Shown here piece after piece: positions 51,961-64,000 of a stretch of 64,000 nt of DNA. Source of the stretch: Dipetalonema caudispina (taxonomy: Eukaryota > Nematoda > Chromadorea > Rhabditida > Onchocercidae); assembly GCA_013365325.1 (NCBI GenBank), contig JABVXV010000264.1, forward strand, positions 1-64,000, in the 5' to 3' direction. Position 1 is the first letter of the stretch, and each line of letters opens with the position of its first letter. The position numbers and the translations under genes are program-made. The notes below the pieces were generated by a model that was not told the origin of the DNA, did not search any database, and worked only from the letters and a program-made list of their open reading frames with translations.

Positions 51961-54061
51961 AACTGGAAATACTGAATAAATCTTTCAGATTTGAATACAT
52001 TCAAGTCCAGATGATTCATTGTAGATATGTTTAAGATGTATGAAGCTAACAATACATCTAATCTTAAAGATGGATATATAAATTAAACAGGAATTAAGTA
52101 ATTATCAAGTTATTCAACATTAATATATATATATATATATATATTTCCCAACAAAGATCGATTAAAATGAAAAGAATTAGTAATATTTTAAAGATATTTG
52201 ATTTGTTTAACTTGGAGGGAATTGTGAAGTAATACAAAAATAATATATGAATTTTACTAGAATATTAGAATCTAACCAATAATAGGGTCAAAAATAAAAG
52301 CCTAATATGGGATGACATTTAAATAGCAAAAATTTGCAATATTTTTGGAGTGATTTCGTTCATCTTTTTTTTTTTAATAGATAGATTACCTTAAAATATA
52401 AGAATGATTCGTTTGAAGTATGTCTAACTTAAGTAAAAACATGCAAGAAAAAACATTTTATGAATTAATTAATGGAATTTTCGTGATGAATATTGAAAAT
52501 TATAATTTATGATTGATTCCAATTACCATTTTCTTTCAAGCAATTAATTAATAATAGTAATAGAAACATTAACACTTTCTTTCACTCTTTTTCCGTTTAC
52601 TCTTCCCGTTTATACATCCACTGTATCGCTTAGTTTTTGGCTATTAAAATTAAAAAAAAAAAAAAAAAAGAACAAAAAACAGAAATTGAGTACATTTTCA
52701 ACTATTTATTATCATACATAAATATCAAACAAGAATTGAGAACTTAATGATCATCAGAAATCGCTTGCTGCTATAGAGAATGTAATTGTTATTCAATTCA
52801 TTTCAAGTAGTCCTACATCACTTATCATTTTTAATTAATTTCCATTACCTAATAAAGTAAATCATTAAAGCATTCAAAATGGCTAAACTAACTAAAATGA
52901 ATGATACAAATAATTTCATATACAGTTTTGCAGTGATATAATAATGTTCATGCCAGCTTTTTTTTTATTATCCTAGCTAAATTATGTAATAATAAATTAT
53001 CGTTACAAAAAAAAAAAAAAAAAAAAAAAAATTTAATTTTTTTTTTTTACACAATTTATTGTAGACCTAATTTTGTTGCAACTTAAAAAAAAAAAAAAAA
53101 ATTTTGTATATGTAAAAAGCTGGCATAATTTTACAAAATGCAAAAATTTAGATATTAATGCATACTTTTGTCTAAAAATAAAGGCACCTAGCAAAAAAAA
53201 AAGAAGACAAATGACATTATTATGATGAAGAAATGAGAACTATATTTAGCACAAGTAAACAAGTAAATAATAAACAAATTGTTGGGAGAAAATTGAACCA
53301 ATTTAACAAAATATACCTTTAAAAATGTCTATTACATTGTAAAATGACAACTATGTGGAATTTTTAAACGACAAAGGAAAATACCACCGAAAAGAATGAA
53401 TTAGATGGTAGAAATATTCCACAAAACAAAGCAAAATATATTTTAATTGAATTATTAATTTTATCGTATGAAACGAAACTTCTTGAAAATTTTCACAAAA
53501 ATTGAAATTTTTCAAGGCTTGAATAAATTGGTTAGCAAAAAAAAATAAATTAAAGATAGAAAATAGGCTCTTTTTATTCGTTCATAAATAAAATTTAAAA
53601 TGAATTTTTTCATTTAATCGATTTTAAAACAAATAAAAGTGTATGGTAAGTGAAAATGATAAATATTTATCATATAATTTTTGAGGATATGCTTCTACAA
53701 TGAACATTTTAGGAGATGTTGATTGAATAATAGAAGTAATTTCATAGCTCATTCTCGATTTTAGAGGGAAAAAAGGGTTTAACTTTAATTCATTTCTCTA
53801 AATTTCACTTTTCAATTTAAATGAAGTATGGTCAATATGAGTAATATTTTCAGCTATCTTTTTTCTTCCCATAAAAAAGTAAACAAATTGTGATTTAATT
53901 TAGTAATGCTACTTGATTAATTGCTTGTTTAAAAAAATATTTGAAAATAAATAAAGCTATGAAACATATCAAAGTTACAAACAGTAATAGATGAAGAAAT
54001 TGGAACGATATAATCACACGGGATTAAAAACTAAATAAAAAAATAAATTTAAGATCAGTAT

Positions 54062-54067
54062 TTTATT
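54062..54067 (-). terminator. candidate polyadenylation signal for the Eph receptor gene
   Basis: TTTATT on the plus strand gives AATAAA on the coding strand, about 265 bases after the stop codon at 54331. In such AT-rich DNA the motif can occur by chance. Confidence 0.35.
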
Positions 54068-54330
54068 TACATGAATAAAATACTAACCTTAAAATACATA
54101 TATAATATATATATATGGTTAATTAGTTGATTAATTAATTACTTTCACATATATCTTAACAAATGTTAACCTTTTAATATTTTGTATCACTGAATTAGTA
54201 CCCGTTTAAAATGTGAAATTTAAAATATTAAACGTTAATAATATCACTTTCTTTGTAAATAATTACCCATTTATCATTTATAACATTACTAAAATGTAAG
54301 TAATTATGAGTTAAAAAAAATTAATGCCTA

Positions 54331-57300
54331 TTATACAAAGAAGCTATCTTTATTGGAAGTTGGAACTGATGATAGAACTCTTGGCATTGTTGCAAGACGA
54401 GATGAAGTATGAATTGCAGGACGTGATTGAGGAGAGAAATGATACGCTGGCATACGTTGATGTTCCAGACGACTTCTCGTACGTTGCAATGTCGTGATCG
54501 CACCTGGCCTTCAATAGATATATTAATTAAATTGCATTCTATGCTTTCAACCTTTTTTTTTTTTCCTGATAAAATTAATTCAATAATTTCAATGTAAATT
54601 TTTTGTAATTGAAATTTTTAAAAGTTTTTACTGGTGAATGTCATTATTAAGTGATCCAAAAGGTATATATTGAAATTAATAGCTTGTATTAAAATATAAA
54701 AGATTAAAAGAGTATTCTTCAAACCATTTAAAAATTTAATTTTGAAATCAAAGGTGTTTTGCGATTAAATCAATTAAGTCATACTTAATTACCATTTGAA
54801 AATATTGAATTACCTTTTCAGAGCATTCCGTATCACCTGTGCTTCTTCAGCAATTAACCCGTAACTGAGTAAATCAACGTGTCCAAGACGTACCAAATCC
54901 GAAACCCTACTAATACCGACCATGTTAAGTTTCAATGCACAATGTCCCAAACCGATACGTTTCAAAAATTCATCCAATGGAAGTTGTGAAGATAATGAGG
55001 GAGATGTTGCTGATGCTTCCGTATCAACTGAACGTGGAAGTGTACCAAATGTTGAGAATCCGACACTATAAATATTTACTACTTAGTAATTTCTACATTA
55101 TAATATAGTTGAAAAAAGCAAAGAATTAAAAGTTTTAAAAAAATTCAAATTTCAAATTTTCAGACTATTTCAAATTAAGAAAGAATACAATTCTGTAAGT
55201 AGATAAATATACCTTATTGTACAATTAATCTAATTATTGTTTATCATTGAATTATCAAACATACTTTGCTGTCGTCGAATTATCCAAACAAATACCATCA
55301 GTACAGATTAGTGATGGTTGACGAACATATTCTTCGAGAATTTTAAGAATTTGTGCAAAAGTTGGTCTTTTATGACGATCAATATGCCAACATTGTAACA
55401 TCAAATTATGCAACGATATTGGTGTATCCATTGGTGACGGTAAACGATATCCCAATGTTATTTCACTGATTACTTTTTGATTCGTCCAATCCCAATACGG
55501 TCGTTCACCAAATGAACAAACCTGAACGGAAATAGAATAATTGAATAACGATAATGCTAAGGAATTATTTTTCATTGATTTCATGAGTATCTTATTATTT
55601 ATATTCTAAAAAAAAAAAATACTAACTTATGATGATTACATCTATTTAAAGATAGTTTAGATTGAAATTTTAAATACAACTATTTTGTAATTATTTTACA
55701 ATTTACCATCCCTTTTCCAGGTTATAATTTCTATCAATTTTAATCTAAAATATCTTTGCTAAGACATTATTTTTTCCATGCCTAAAATTCTTGTTATCAT
55801 TCCCTTATCATTTTCAACAGTAATAGAATAATGATAATTTGAAATGTAAATTTCATAAATAAATTACCTCCCACATGACAACACCAAAACTCCAAACATC
55901 TGACGCAGCAGTAAATTTTCGATGTGTTATAGCTTCAGGTGCTGTCCAACGTACTGGTATTTTACCACCATTTGTTGTATATTCTTGTTCAACAGATCCT
56001 TCTACACCACGACTTAATCCAAAATCAGCAATTTTACATAGCAAATTCGAATCTACCAATACATTTCGAGCTGCTAAGTCCTAAAAAAAAAAGAAAAAAA
56101 TAGTGGTTATTAATAATTAATTAATTCATTAAAAATACATTTGTTAAATTATTGCTCTAATAATGATGTAAAAATTACCCTATGTACAAAGCCTTTTTCA
56201 GTAAGATATTTCATTCCTGCTGATATTCCTCGTAGCATATCAATTATTTGCACTAATTCCAGAATTCCATTATCATTCTTCCGCAAGAATTGATCCAATG
56301 ATCCATTTTCCATATATTCAATTACTATCATAACCTACAAATAATTTATTAGCTGGATGAGGAAAATGTAAACTAATCAAATTTTTTAAATTTCAAATTC
56401 TTCCACTATTTATAATGTATTAAAAAAAAAAGAAAAAGAAAAAGAAAACAAAAGCTTACTGGTTCATTCTTTGTTACTACACCAATTAACCGAATTACAT
56501 TTTCATGAGTAAATTGGCCCATAATAGATGCTTCCATTAGAAAATCACCTTTTGCTTTATCACTACTACCTGGCTTCAACGTTTTAATAGCAACTGTCTG
56601 AACCTGTAAAAATTTTAATGAAATCTCTCGCAAAAGAAACATAGATGAAATTGCAGTAATTTCATTTAAACAAGCATATAAAATTTAAAAATTGAAATTC
56701 ATTTTAAAAATTTTGAATATTTCGTAAATTATTAACCAATTCTTTTGTTCAAATGCAATATGCAATCCATTTCTTTCTATATATATACATATATGTAATT
56801 AGATAATTGATAACTGAGATACAAAATATAATTAAAATTTTTAATTTGATTTATAAAAGTATTACCTGATTAATATCGGAAGAGGTCATCCTGTAAGATG
56901 GTTGCAAAACGCCTTTACAAACTTCACCAAATTCACCACTTCCAATAACTTCTGTGATACGTATCAAAGCTGGATCAACATCATTTGTGAATTCCGACAA
57001 AGCCTAAGAAATATTTATTGTTATCAATGTGTTAAAATTAAAAAATATTGTATATTTATCCCCTAATGAAACATATTTATTGAAATTTTCAAAGAATTAT
57101 AACAATTAAAATAACGAACAATTTCAAATTTACTGGAAAATAATTAAAATCTGATAAAATTAACAGGTTTTGCATAAAAATGCTTAAATCTTAATTATTT
57201 ACTGCTAACAATAAAAATGATCCACCTGATTCGGATCTTCATAAGCTGCTGGATCAACATAAGGCTTGAAACGAGTTGTTTCACCATAATTAGTTGATTG

Positions 57301-59668
57301 TGATGAACCGTAATTTATTAGTGGTGAACCCACTAAAAAGTAATTATACTAAGAATGATGAATTTTTTTAAGATCTAATTAAAAATATTGGTGGTTACAA
57401 ATTTAGAATGCTAATGAAACAAGTAAAAATAATGATTTCAAAGATAAATTATCAATATTTCGTTTAATGATCAATTGATAAACATACATTTTCCGCGAAA
57501 AAAATTTTGCACGGGACCTTGCGACATTGGTGCATTAAAATCAGGTGTTAATGTACCTAAAAATTAACTTACTTTATAATATCCACCAAATTACTTATTG
57601 TTTTTAAACTATAAACAACAATTATTTTAAAAATTTCAATAGCAAACATGCGTAGAACAATTACTAACTATACTAATGATTTACTAACATGAATAATTAA
57701 AGTCATTAAAAAATTTGCTTAATAGATAAGATGACACATCGTCATTTTATGAATATACTAAACTGATTTATTAAGTAAAGAAATTTCTACAAATAAACAC
57801 TAATTTTTTTTGGAATTACTTACAAATGAGCTTAAAATTTTAAATCTTTAATTTAAATAACTTCCAAAAAGTTTAATAATTTTTATGTTTTGATGACTTA
57901 GGCAAGACAACAGATGCACAAAAGCATTTTATAAGAAGTAAAAAAAAAAAAAAGCAATAAAAAAAAAAAAAAAATTAAATCATTTCCATTGAGATTGCCT
58001 ACCATAAGAACAAGAATAATGTCGAACTGCAATAAAAAAATCGAAACAAAGTATAAATCTATGAATTATTAGTAACTATTAGTATAGTTCAAAAGAATTT
58101 CATTTAATGTACCAATTAGGTAAACAATTATTTGGAGGTAAATATATAATTAATTAATGCATAAAAAAGCAATCAATATTTTACCATACTTATACCGGAA
58201 CAAGAAAGATAAATGTGCTTCTGATAGAATAAAGATAAATTTATGAAATGAAAAATAGCACAATAAAATATTTGCTTTTTAATTTTAAACTTAAAAATTG
58301 AAGGGAAAAAAAAAATTAAAGAATTAATGAAAAATACCATTTTTATAGGAATCGATACCATCACAATCGCTTAATCGTTTTCGATTTCGATTTTGTCGTA
58401 AACAAATGAGCAATGTGAATAGAACAATAATCATAAAGGCACATATTAATAAAATCCAAACCCATAATGGTGGTCCAGGTGATGACCAAGGCAAATCACT
58501 GTAAATAATTTGGAAAAAAAAAAATTAGTAAATTTTAGAAATGTATAAATTAGAAATTTGAATATATTCGTAAATTTTAAATGTAAGCAAATTAAAAAGT
58601 TAAAAATATTTCAATCTATTACTGTAATAAAATGATATGAATTAAATATATTAATTTACATAATGCTATTATTATGCATATAATCATCATTATCATCATT
58701 AACATTATGGCTTATTGATCCAAACGGTAAACCACGACCAGGTTGATACCATAATGGTTCACTCCATGCACCATGTCCATGTTCGCTTACTATACGTACC
58801 TATAATATTAAAAAATTAAAAATAAAAATTTGAAATATATTTAAATTTCTCAGTATGGTTTAAATTATTTGTAAAATGTTACCTTCCTTTTTTAGACTAC
58901 CTTAACTCATAAAAACAATGTTAATATATAATTTATAACAATATAATATATATATATATATGATATTCATTTATCAATTCAAGGCTAATTTATGCTTTTA
59001 ATAAATTTATGCCAAAAATTTAATTTTGAATATATAAATCAATAAATTATGAATAATACAAAGAGACTTACCCTAAATGAATATATAAATTGTGGTTTCA
59101 AACTTTCAAATGTATAATAGCTTCGCATGGTTTTTACAATTACCGATGAATCATTATGTAATGATTCAATCTGAAAAAAAAAAAAAAAAAACAGAACAAT
59201 TTGAAGTGATAAAAAAAGGGAACCGAAACAAGAAATAATTAACTCAAATTATAGCATTAAATTTTCCTTTAACTAAATCATTAACTCAAATTATAGCATT
59301 AAATTTTCCTTCAACTAACTTCATATGAGAATTCTTTTCTAATTGTACCCAATGCTTTCCATGCAATTGTAACACCATTTTCTTGTATACCTTCAATTCG
59401 AAGACCACTTACTACTGGTAACATAGCTCTGTAATTACCGTATATATCTTCAATTGGTAACATAGCTCTGTAATTACCGTATATATTTTCAATTAATTTC
59501 TTTAAAGATAATATTAATTTTTGAAAATTGTTTATTATTCAATAAATGCAAATACCATTTAATAATTCGAAGACTAAACATAAAATAATAATATGGTATA
59601 TATCTTATGTAGATCGTAGAGTGAAATTTATTTTTCTATCAGCAACAATAGAATAAATTTACATATGA

Positions 59669-59700
<32 letters not shown>

Positions 59701-60993
59701 ACTACCGTGTTGTAAATTCAACCAATGCATATTGACTAACAACTGATTCCACCTTTGACACTTTATTTTCTGCAAAAATTAACACCGTATAAGTAGAACC
59801 AGCTTTTAAAGCAGCTAATTCTAAACGTTTTGTTGTGAATGTATTTCCGGCTGGATGAGCTATTGTCGTTGCTGGACATTCCGGACACTGATAACGATAC
59901 CACAATTCCTACAAGTATGAAATGATAAATGAATAAAAATTGAAGTGATCAATTCTAAATTAATTTCTTAAATAATTGAAAAGCGAATTACATACTACAA
60001 CCATAATGAACAATAATAAGACAATTTTAAGTAATGCTACTGTTAATTAATCAATTGCAGGGTGAAAATTTCGATGTTAATTTTATCATCACGAAATAAT
60101 TTTGAGCATTTTCGCTATTAATTTATCAATTAGGAGATTATTAATAGTGAAATATAATTGAGTAATATCAACTGTTGGGTAATTTTGAGTAGTGCATTCA
60201 TCAATCGTAGTATAATCTCAAGTAGTATCTTCATTATCGTGGGATAATTTCGAGCAATTTTTTTTTTCTTCTTTTTTTTTTACTAACAGTAAATCATAAA
60301 TTTGAGTAATGTCTTTAATAATGGTAGGATAATTTTGAGTAAGATCTTCATAAATCATCGGATAAATCTGAGTAATATTGTAAAATATCCTGAATAAAAG
60401 GTATGTCCATTTTAAAAGAGATATATGCTAAAAATATTTTCTTATTTTCAAATTCATTTATTTCACTTTTAATTAGCTAATTCGAAATATTAGCATAAAT
60501 TAACCTGTCGTCCACCAAGCATCAACGGTTCATCCCATTCGATTGTGACAGATGTTTCATCAATTTTTGCAACCGTAACATGTGATGGTTTCGATGGAGG
60601 CTCTGTAAATAAATTTCCTTCGTTTTCTTTTTTTAAATTTAACTAATCAAATATGAAATTGACAAAAAAATTAGATTATCCAATTTAACCTACCATATTT
60701 TATTTTAAAATAGCATTTAATTAATACTTTTTTTTTTGTTTTTCTAAAAATATTTTTGCATCAAATTAATTTCAGATAATTTTTAAGGAATAAAAATACA
60801 AAAATTAGCTATCAAAGAATATTATTTATAAACTTACGTGTACAGGAAAATTCAGGTCCTTCATCGTCAGCTCTATAATATCCCGCATCACATTGACATT
60901 CCGCACTACCGATATTTCGTGTACTACTATGTCCAGGACATGGTTCACAATCTCCCAAACCATTTTTTGCTTTGTAAGATTCAATAGAGCAAG
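54331..60993 (-). CDS. vab-1: Eph receptor tyrosine kinase, C-terminal ~830 aa (5' part outside window)
   Basis: Receptor for ephrins; guides cell movement and axons. Exons seen: 60993-60838, 60602-60505, 59908-59706, 59428-59320, 59170-59072, 58799-58660, 58498-58338, (58026-58003), 57556-57488, 57332-57226, 57003-56866, 56603-56460, 56334-56179, 56080-55868, 55521-55265, 55065-54814, 54508-54331, all in phase. In order: EGF/Cys-rich repeat ([22 protein letters not shown]), two FN3 domains, TM helix ([19 protein letters not shown]), juxtamembrane tyrosines in [12 protein letters not shown], kinase with [20 protein letters not shown] and DFGLSR (all catalytic residues present), APEAI, then a SAM domain ([27 protein letters not shown]) and a C-terminal tail ending DSFFV, a possible PDZ ligand. 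The ligand-binding domain and signal peptide must lie beyond 64000, after a long intron. The kinase looks active. Confidence 0.93.
58003..58026 (-). other. 24-nt cassette microexon in the Eph receptor gene
   Basis: Within the intron between the TM exon and the next juxtamembrane exon, 24 bases are bounded by TTATTGCAG and GTAGGC. The phase is 1 on both sides, matching the flanking exons, so inclusion or skipping both keep the frame. It would insert VRHYSCSY and a Gly just inside the membrane, adding two tyrosines. Confidence 0.55.
59238..59320. repeat. 42-bp tandem duplication abutting an Eph exon donor
   Basis: Two copies, starting at 59238 and 59280, share AACTCAAATTATAGCATTAA then ATTTTCCTT. 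The right-hand copy ends at the 3' boundary of the FN3 exon 59428-59320, so the donor site lies in it; the other copy has a mutated equivalent (AACTAAATC for AACTAACTT). Confidence 0.85.
59416..59493. repeat. 39-bp tandem duplication spanning an Eph exon acceptor
   Basis: Copies at 59416-59454 and 59455-59493 differ by one base. Each contains the coding-strand acceptor CGGTAATTACAG followed by AGCTATGTTACCA. Splicing to either acceptor keeps the frame, because 39 bases is 13 codons and the extra segment ([13 protein letters not shown]) has no stop. Confidence 0.9.
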
Positions 60994-61276
60994 CTAAAAT
61001 TGCTAACAATAAATTGTAAATTTAAAAGAAAAAGATAAAAATCTTTAAAAAAAAAAAATTACTTCTCCTAAAAATAAAAAAATTTTTTTCTTCCATTTTG
61101 AAATAAATATATTAAAATTTCTTTGATTTATTTATTTTCAATCATACTATCTTTGTCAGGAAAAAATAAACATCTTAAAAGTATTGATATTACAACATAC
61201 AACACATATGTTTACCATATGACAAATTGTTATTTTTTTAAATGATAATAACAATTCACTTCTTTCACTCTTTCTT

Positions 61277-61280
<4 letters not shown>

Positions 61281-61310
<30 letters not shown>
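61281..61310. repeat. (CT)n microsatellite
   Basis: Perfect TC/CT array of about 30 bases following a C/T-rich lead-in, inside the presumed long intron. Confidence 0.9.
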
Positions 61311-62365
61311 GACATTTTAACAAATTTTATTAGTTTTCGATATGAGTTCTAAATGATTTAAAAAGTATTACTCCTTGGATATTTAAAATCTAAACGATTT
61401 AAAATTAAATATTCATCATTCAAATTGTTGAAACTTTACTCGAAATTGAAACAAACATCATATGATTCATCGAATATTATTTTGGATGATTAAAAAAAGA
61501 TACACAGAAACAGTGACATTACTTATTCATTTTAAAATTTTTAAAAGATTAAATTCTCATTTTTAAATGCTAAATTATTTATATTCTATCCTTTTTATCA
61601 TTAAATATCTTTTGTAAAAAAAAAAAAAAAAAAGACAGAAAATGAAGCGATTTTACCCCCTCTCAACAAATTTTTCACTTTCATTTTTCTCTCCTTTTTT
61701 TCCTTTTTTTTTTTTTTTTTTATTTTCTTTTTTATATCATTTAATCATTATCACTGAGCGTAAATGATTTTATTTTACTTTTTTTTTTTTCTTATCCATT
61801 CCGCTGATGATATATTTTTTTTTTTTTTTTTTTCATTTTTCCGGTTTTTTGTTCGTCTATCATCTTTCCATATCATTCTAATCTATCATTGTTTTCATGC
61901 AAATTTATCGCTATGAAACACTGATTTAAAATTTGTTATTATCACATTAGAGACAAAAAAATATGCCGACAGTTGAAAATTTTAATTAATCAATTTTTGT
62001 CTCTTCTAAAAAGCTTCATGGATGATTGTTGACCTTGGTAGCATTCTAATTTAATTTTTTTCTTCCACTTTTTCTTTCGCTTTCTCTCTCTCTATTTCTC
62101 TCTCCCTCTCTCTCTTTTTTGCTATTATTTTCTATAATAATTTTGAAATGATTAAGAAACTAGATAAAATGAATGCAAATTGATGTTTTCATGAAAAAAA
62201 AAAACTTCCTTTTTCGATTCAAATTCGACAGCAAAAAAAAAAAAAAAGAAAATTTCTTCTTTTGATAAAAACTTTGAAAGTGAGGAGAAAAAAAAAACAA
62301 GAAATATTGAAAATATCTAACATTTAATAATATATTATATTTATGCTGCGAAGTAATAACAAATA

Positions 62366-62460
62366 ATTTTATTATTACTATTATTATCATTAATTATCAT
62401 TATTATTATTATTATTATTACTAATTATTATTAATATTATTATCATTGTTATTATTATTT
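62366..62460. repeat. (TTA)n imperfect microsatellite
   Basis: TTA/ATT array with ATC interruptions in the presumed Eph intron. Confidence 0.85.
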
Positions 62461-64000
62461 ATAATTAATAATATTGTTATACTAACAACAAAATATTTCA
62501 TCATACATTTCAAGGATAATGGATGAGGAAGTACAGCAATCCAATTTGAAATTTAAAATTTGACATATTACATTATATCTATTTCATTTGTATACTACGA
62601 AATTTCTATCATTTTTAATAAAAATTTAAGTATTTGTAATGTAATATAATCATAAATTTTCGGTGTTTTGCATATTTTTGTTAATTTATTTCATAGAATT
62701 TATTACTATAAAATAAAGCAATTCAATACAAATATAAATATTCATTCCGGAACAAACATTATCGTGGTGACAGCATTTCGAATGTCATTGACCCGTACAT
62801 CAATAACATGCAAAAAGTTGTCGATAAGAAAGTACAATTAATCCCATTCAATAATTTCGACAAAATATATATATGTATATGAAATTTAATATCTGATAGG
62901 AATAGAAGGATCAATATCCATTACTCATTCTTGATTACAATCTTTCATTAAAGTGTAAGAAAGTTGAACGAATTTTAGTTCAACACATCGATAACAAATG
63001 AAAATTTTGGAGGAAAACAAGAAATATTTTTGTAGAAAAATTCGATAAAAAAACATAAATTGAACATATTTTATTCATTTTTAAATTTAAATTTCACAAA
63101 TTTTTAATTAGTTTAGTTGTCTATGAAAGATTTTTATAATAGTAAACTACGAATAGACTAATCGAAGAGTAGTATGAATTATAAATATTATCGAGAATTG
63201 AATAGTAACATTGAAAACGATAATGTTTGCCTGGAAATGATAATGTTTTTCTGAAAGTAATAATATTTGTCCCTATGAAATCGGATTCAGATTCCTCATT
63301 GAAAGTTGTTTAAAATGAGCAGAATGAAGATGTATTGTCTGTTAAATAATGCTAATTTATGCATCATCAAAGTAATTCTCTGGTTGATTTAATGGTTGTT
63401 GTTAATGAAGCAGAAGAAGCGGTAAGAATAAGATAAGCTAAGATGTGATGAATGCTAATACATTGAAATAAAGATTGTATGTACAGCTAAGCACATTTTA
63501 CCCATTTTACTAATATTTTGATGAAATGAATTAAATGAAATTAATTAATTAATAGTCTTTTATAAATGAATGTCTATAAGGGAGTGAAATGTATTCCAAA
63601 TATTGCTAAGATATATTTTAATGACATATGAAATAATTGTAAAAATAATTTTGGTAATATTCTTTTATCATCATATTTTTCAAATAAAATGTTTTAAGGA
63701 AAACATATTCAAATAAATTAATATATTATGATAAATGTATCATTTCTTTGTTGCATTAAATTTTGAAATATTTAAAATAATTAATTGATATCATCATGCT
63801 GAAACATGAAAAATAAATATAATCTAAGGAAGGCAAATAATTTTATTTGTCCTTATTTCATTTAAAGCTTTTTTTCATCCTTTATTGATTATTATGTTAG
63901 AATTATTTTAAGGAAACAATTAATTTATTATTAATTAATCTAGCATTAATTTAATTAGTCAAATTTTATAGAAAAATCTTGAACGAATTATACATTTATA

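Larger units (their letters stand above)
51915..54330. other. intergenic region between convergent genes
   Basis: About 2.4 kb carrying the 3' UTRs of the uncharacterised plus-strand gene and the Eph receptor gene. Contains a TA repeat near 52124-52144 and several long poly-A runs (for example near 53009-53030 and 53085-53100). No exon recognised. Confidence 0.55.
60994..64000. other. probable long intron of the Eph receptor gene
   Basis: No ligand-binding-domain exon was recognised up to the window edge. The stretch contains pyrimidine microsatellites (61281-61310, about 62085-62117), poly-T runs and a TTA array. A GC-richer patch at about 62757-62850 has open frames on both strands but no clear splice context or family resemblance. 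Confidence 0.5.

Noticed and set aside
1..64000. Operon linking gamma-COP with the downstream minus-strand gene
   Set aside because: The 1.5-kb spacing is larger than typical nematode operon gaps, and no intercistronic trans-splice signal could be identified by eye.

Overview
The window looks like nuclear DNA from a parasitic nematode, most likely a filarial worm (Onchocercidae). It is very AT-rich, crowded with poly-A/T tracts and microsatellites, and its genes are split into many small exons (roughly 50-280 nt) with introns of about 100-900 nt, TTTCAG-type acceptors and some very short exons. The exons encode conserved animal proteins, so this is not bacterial. The species call is inference from base composition and protein style.

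Layout. (1) 1256-8046, plus strand: complete NUP88-type nucleoporin, 15 exons, 705 aa. (2) 8777-10444, minus: an unrecognised 219-aa protein with a small cysteine cluster, convergent with NUP88. (3) 11955-18736, minus: complete gamma-COP (coatomer), 16 exons, 880 aa. (4) 19944-22498, minus: secreted-type S1 serine protease with an intact triad; its 5' end is uncertain. (5) 24421-26083, minus: a small acireductone-dioxygenase homologue that has lost all four metal ligands. (6) 26.1-36.2 kb: gene-poor, repeat-rich block with a 30-bp minisatellite around a 100-N assembly gap, a long CA repeat, and the second copy of a ~620-bp dispersed repeat. (7) 36248-46748, minus: complete CACHD1-type protein (VWA + cache domains, one transmembrane segment), about 27 exons and 1309 aa, with one GC-AG intron and a probable 5-nt microexon. 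(8) 48532-51914, plus: unrecognised low-complexity protein whose first exon was not found. (9) 54331-60993, minus and continuing past the right edge: Eph receptor tyrosine kinase (vab-1 type), with EGF-like, two FN3, TM, kinase and SAM regions, a 24-nt cassette microexon, and tandem duplications spanning the splice sites of one exon.

The genes do not form a pathway. NUP88 and gamma-COP are housekeeping (nuclear pore, Golgi-ER traffic). CACHD1 and the Eph receptor are cell-surface proteins. All exon boundaries were read by eye from reading frame, splice dinucleotides and phase. For gamma-COP, NUP88, CACHD1 and the Eph receptor the phases close without conflict, which is the main support for the models. 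The best candidate for unusual biology is the metal-ligand-free acireductone-dioxygenase homologue. No mobile-element proteins, CRISPR arrays, tRNAs or rRNAs were recognised.
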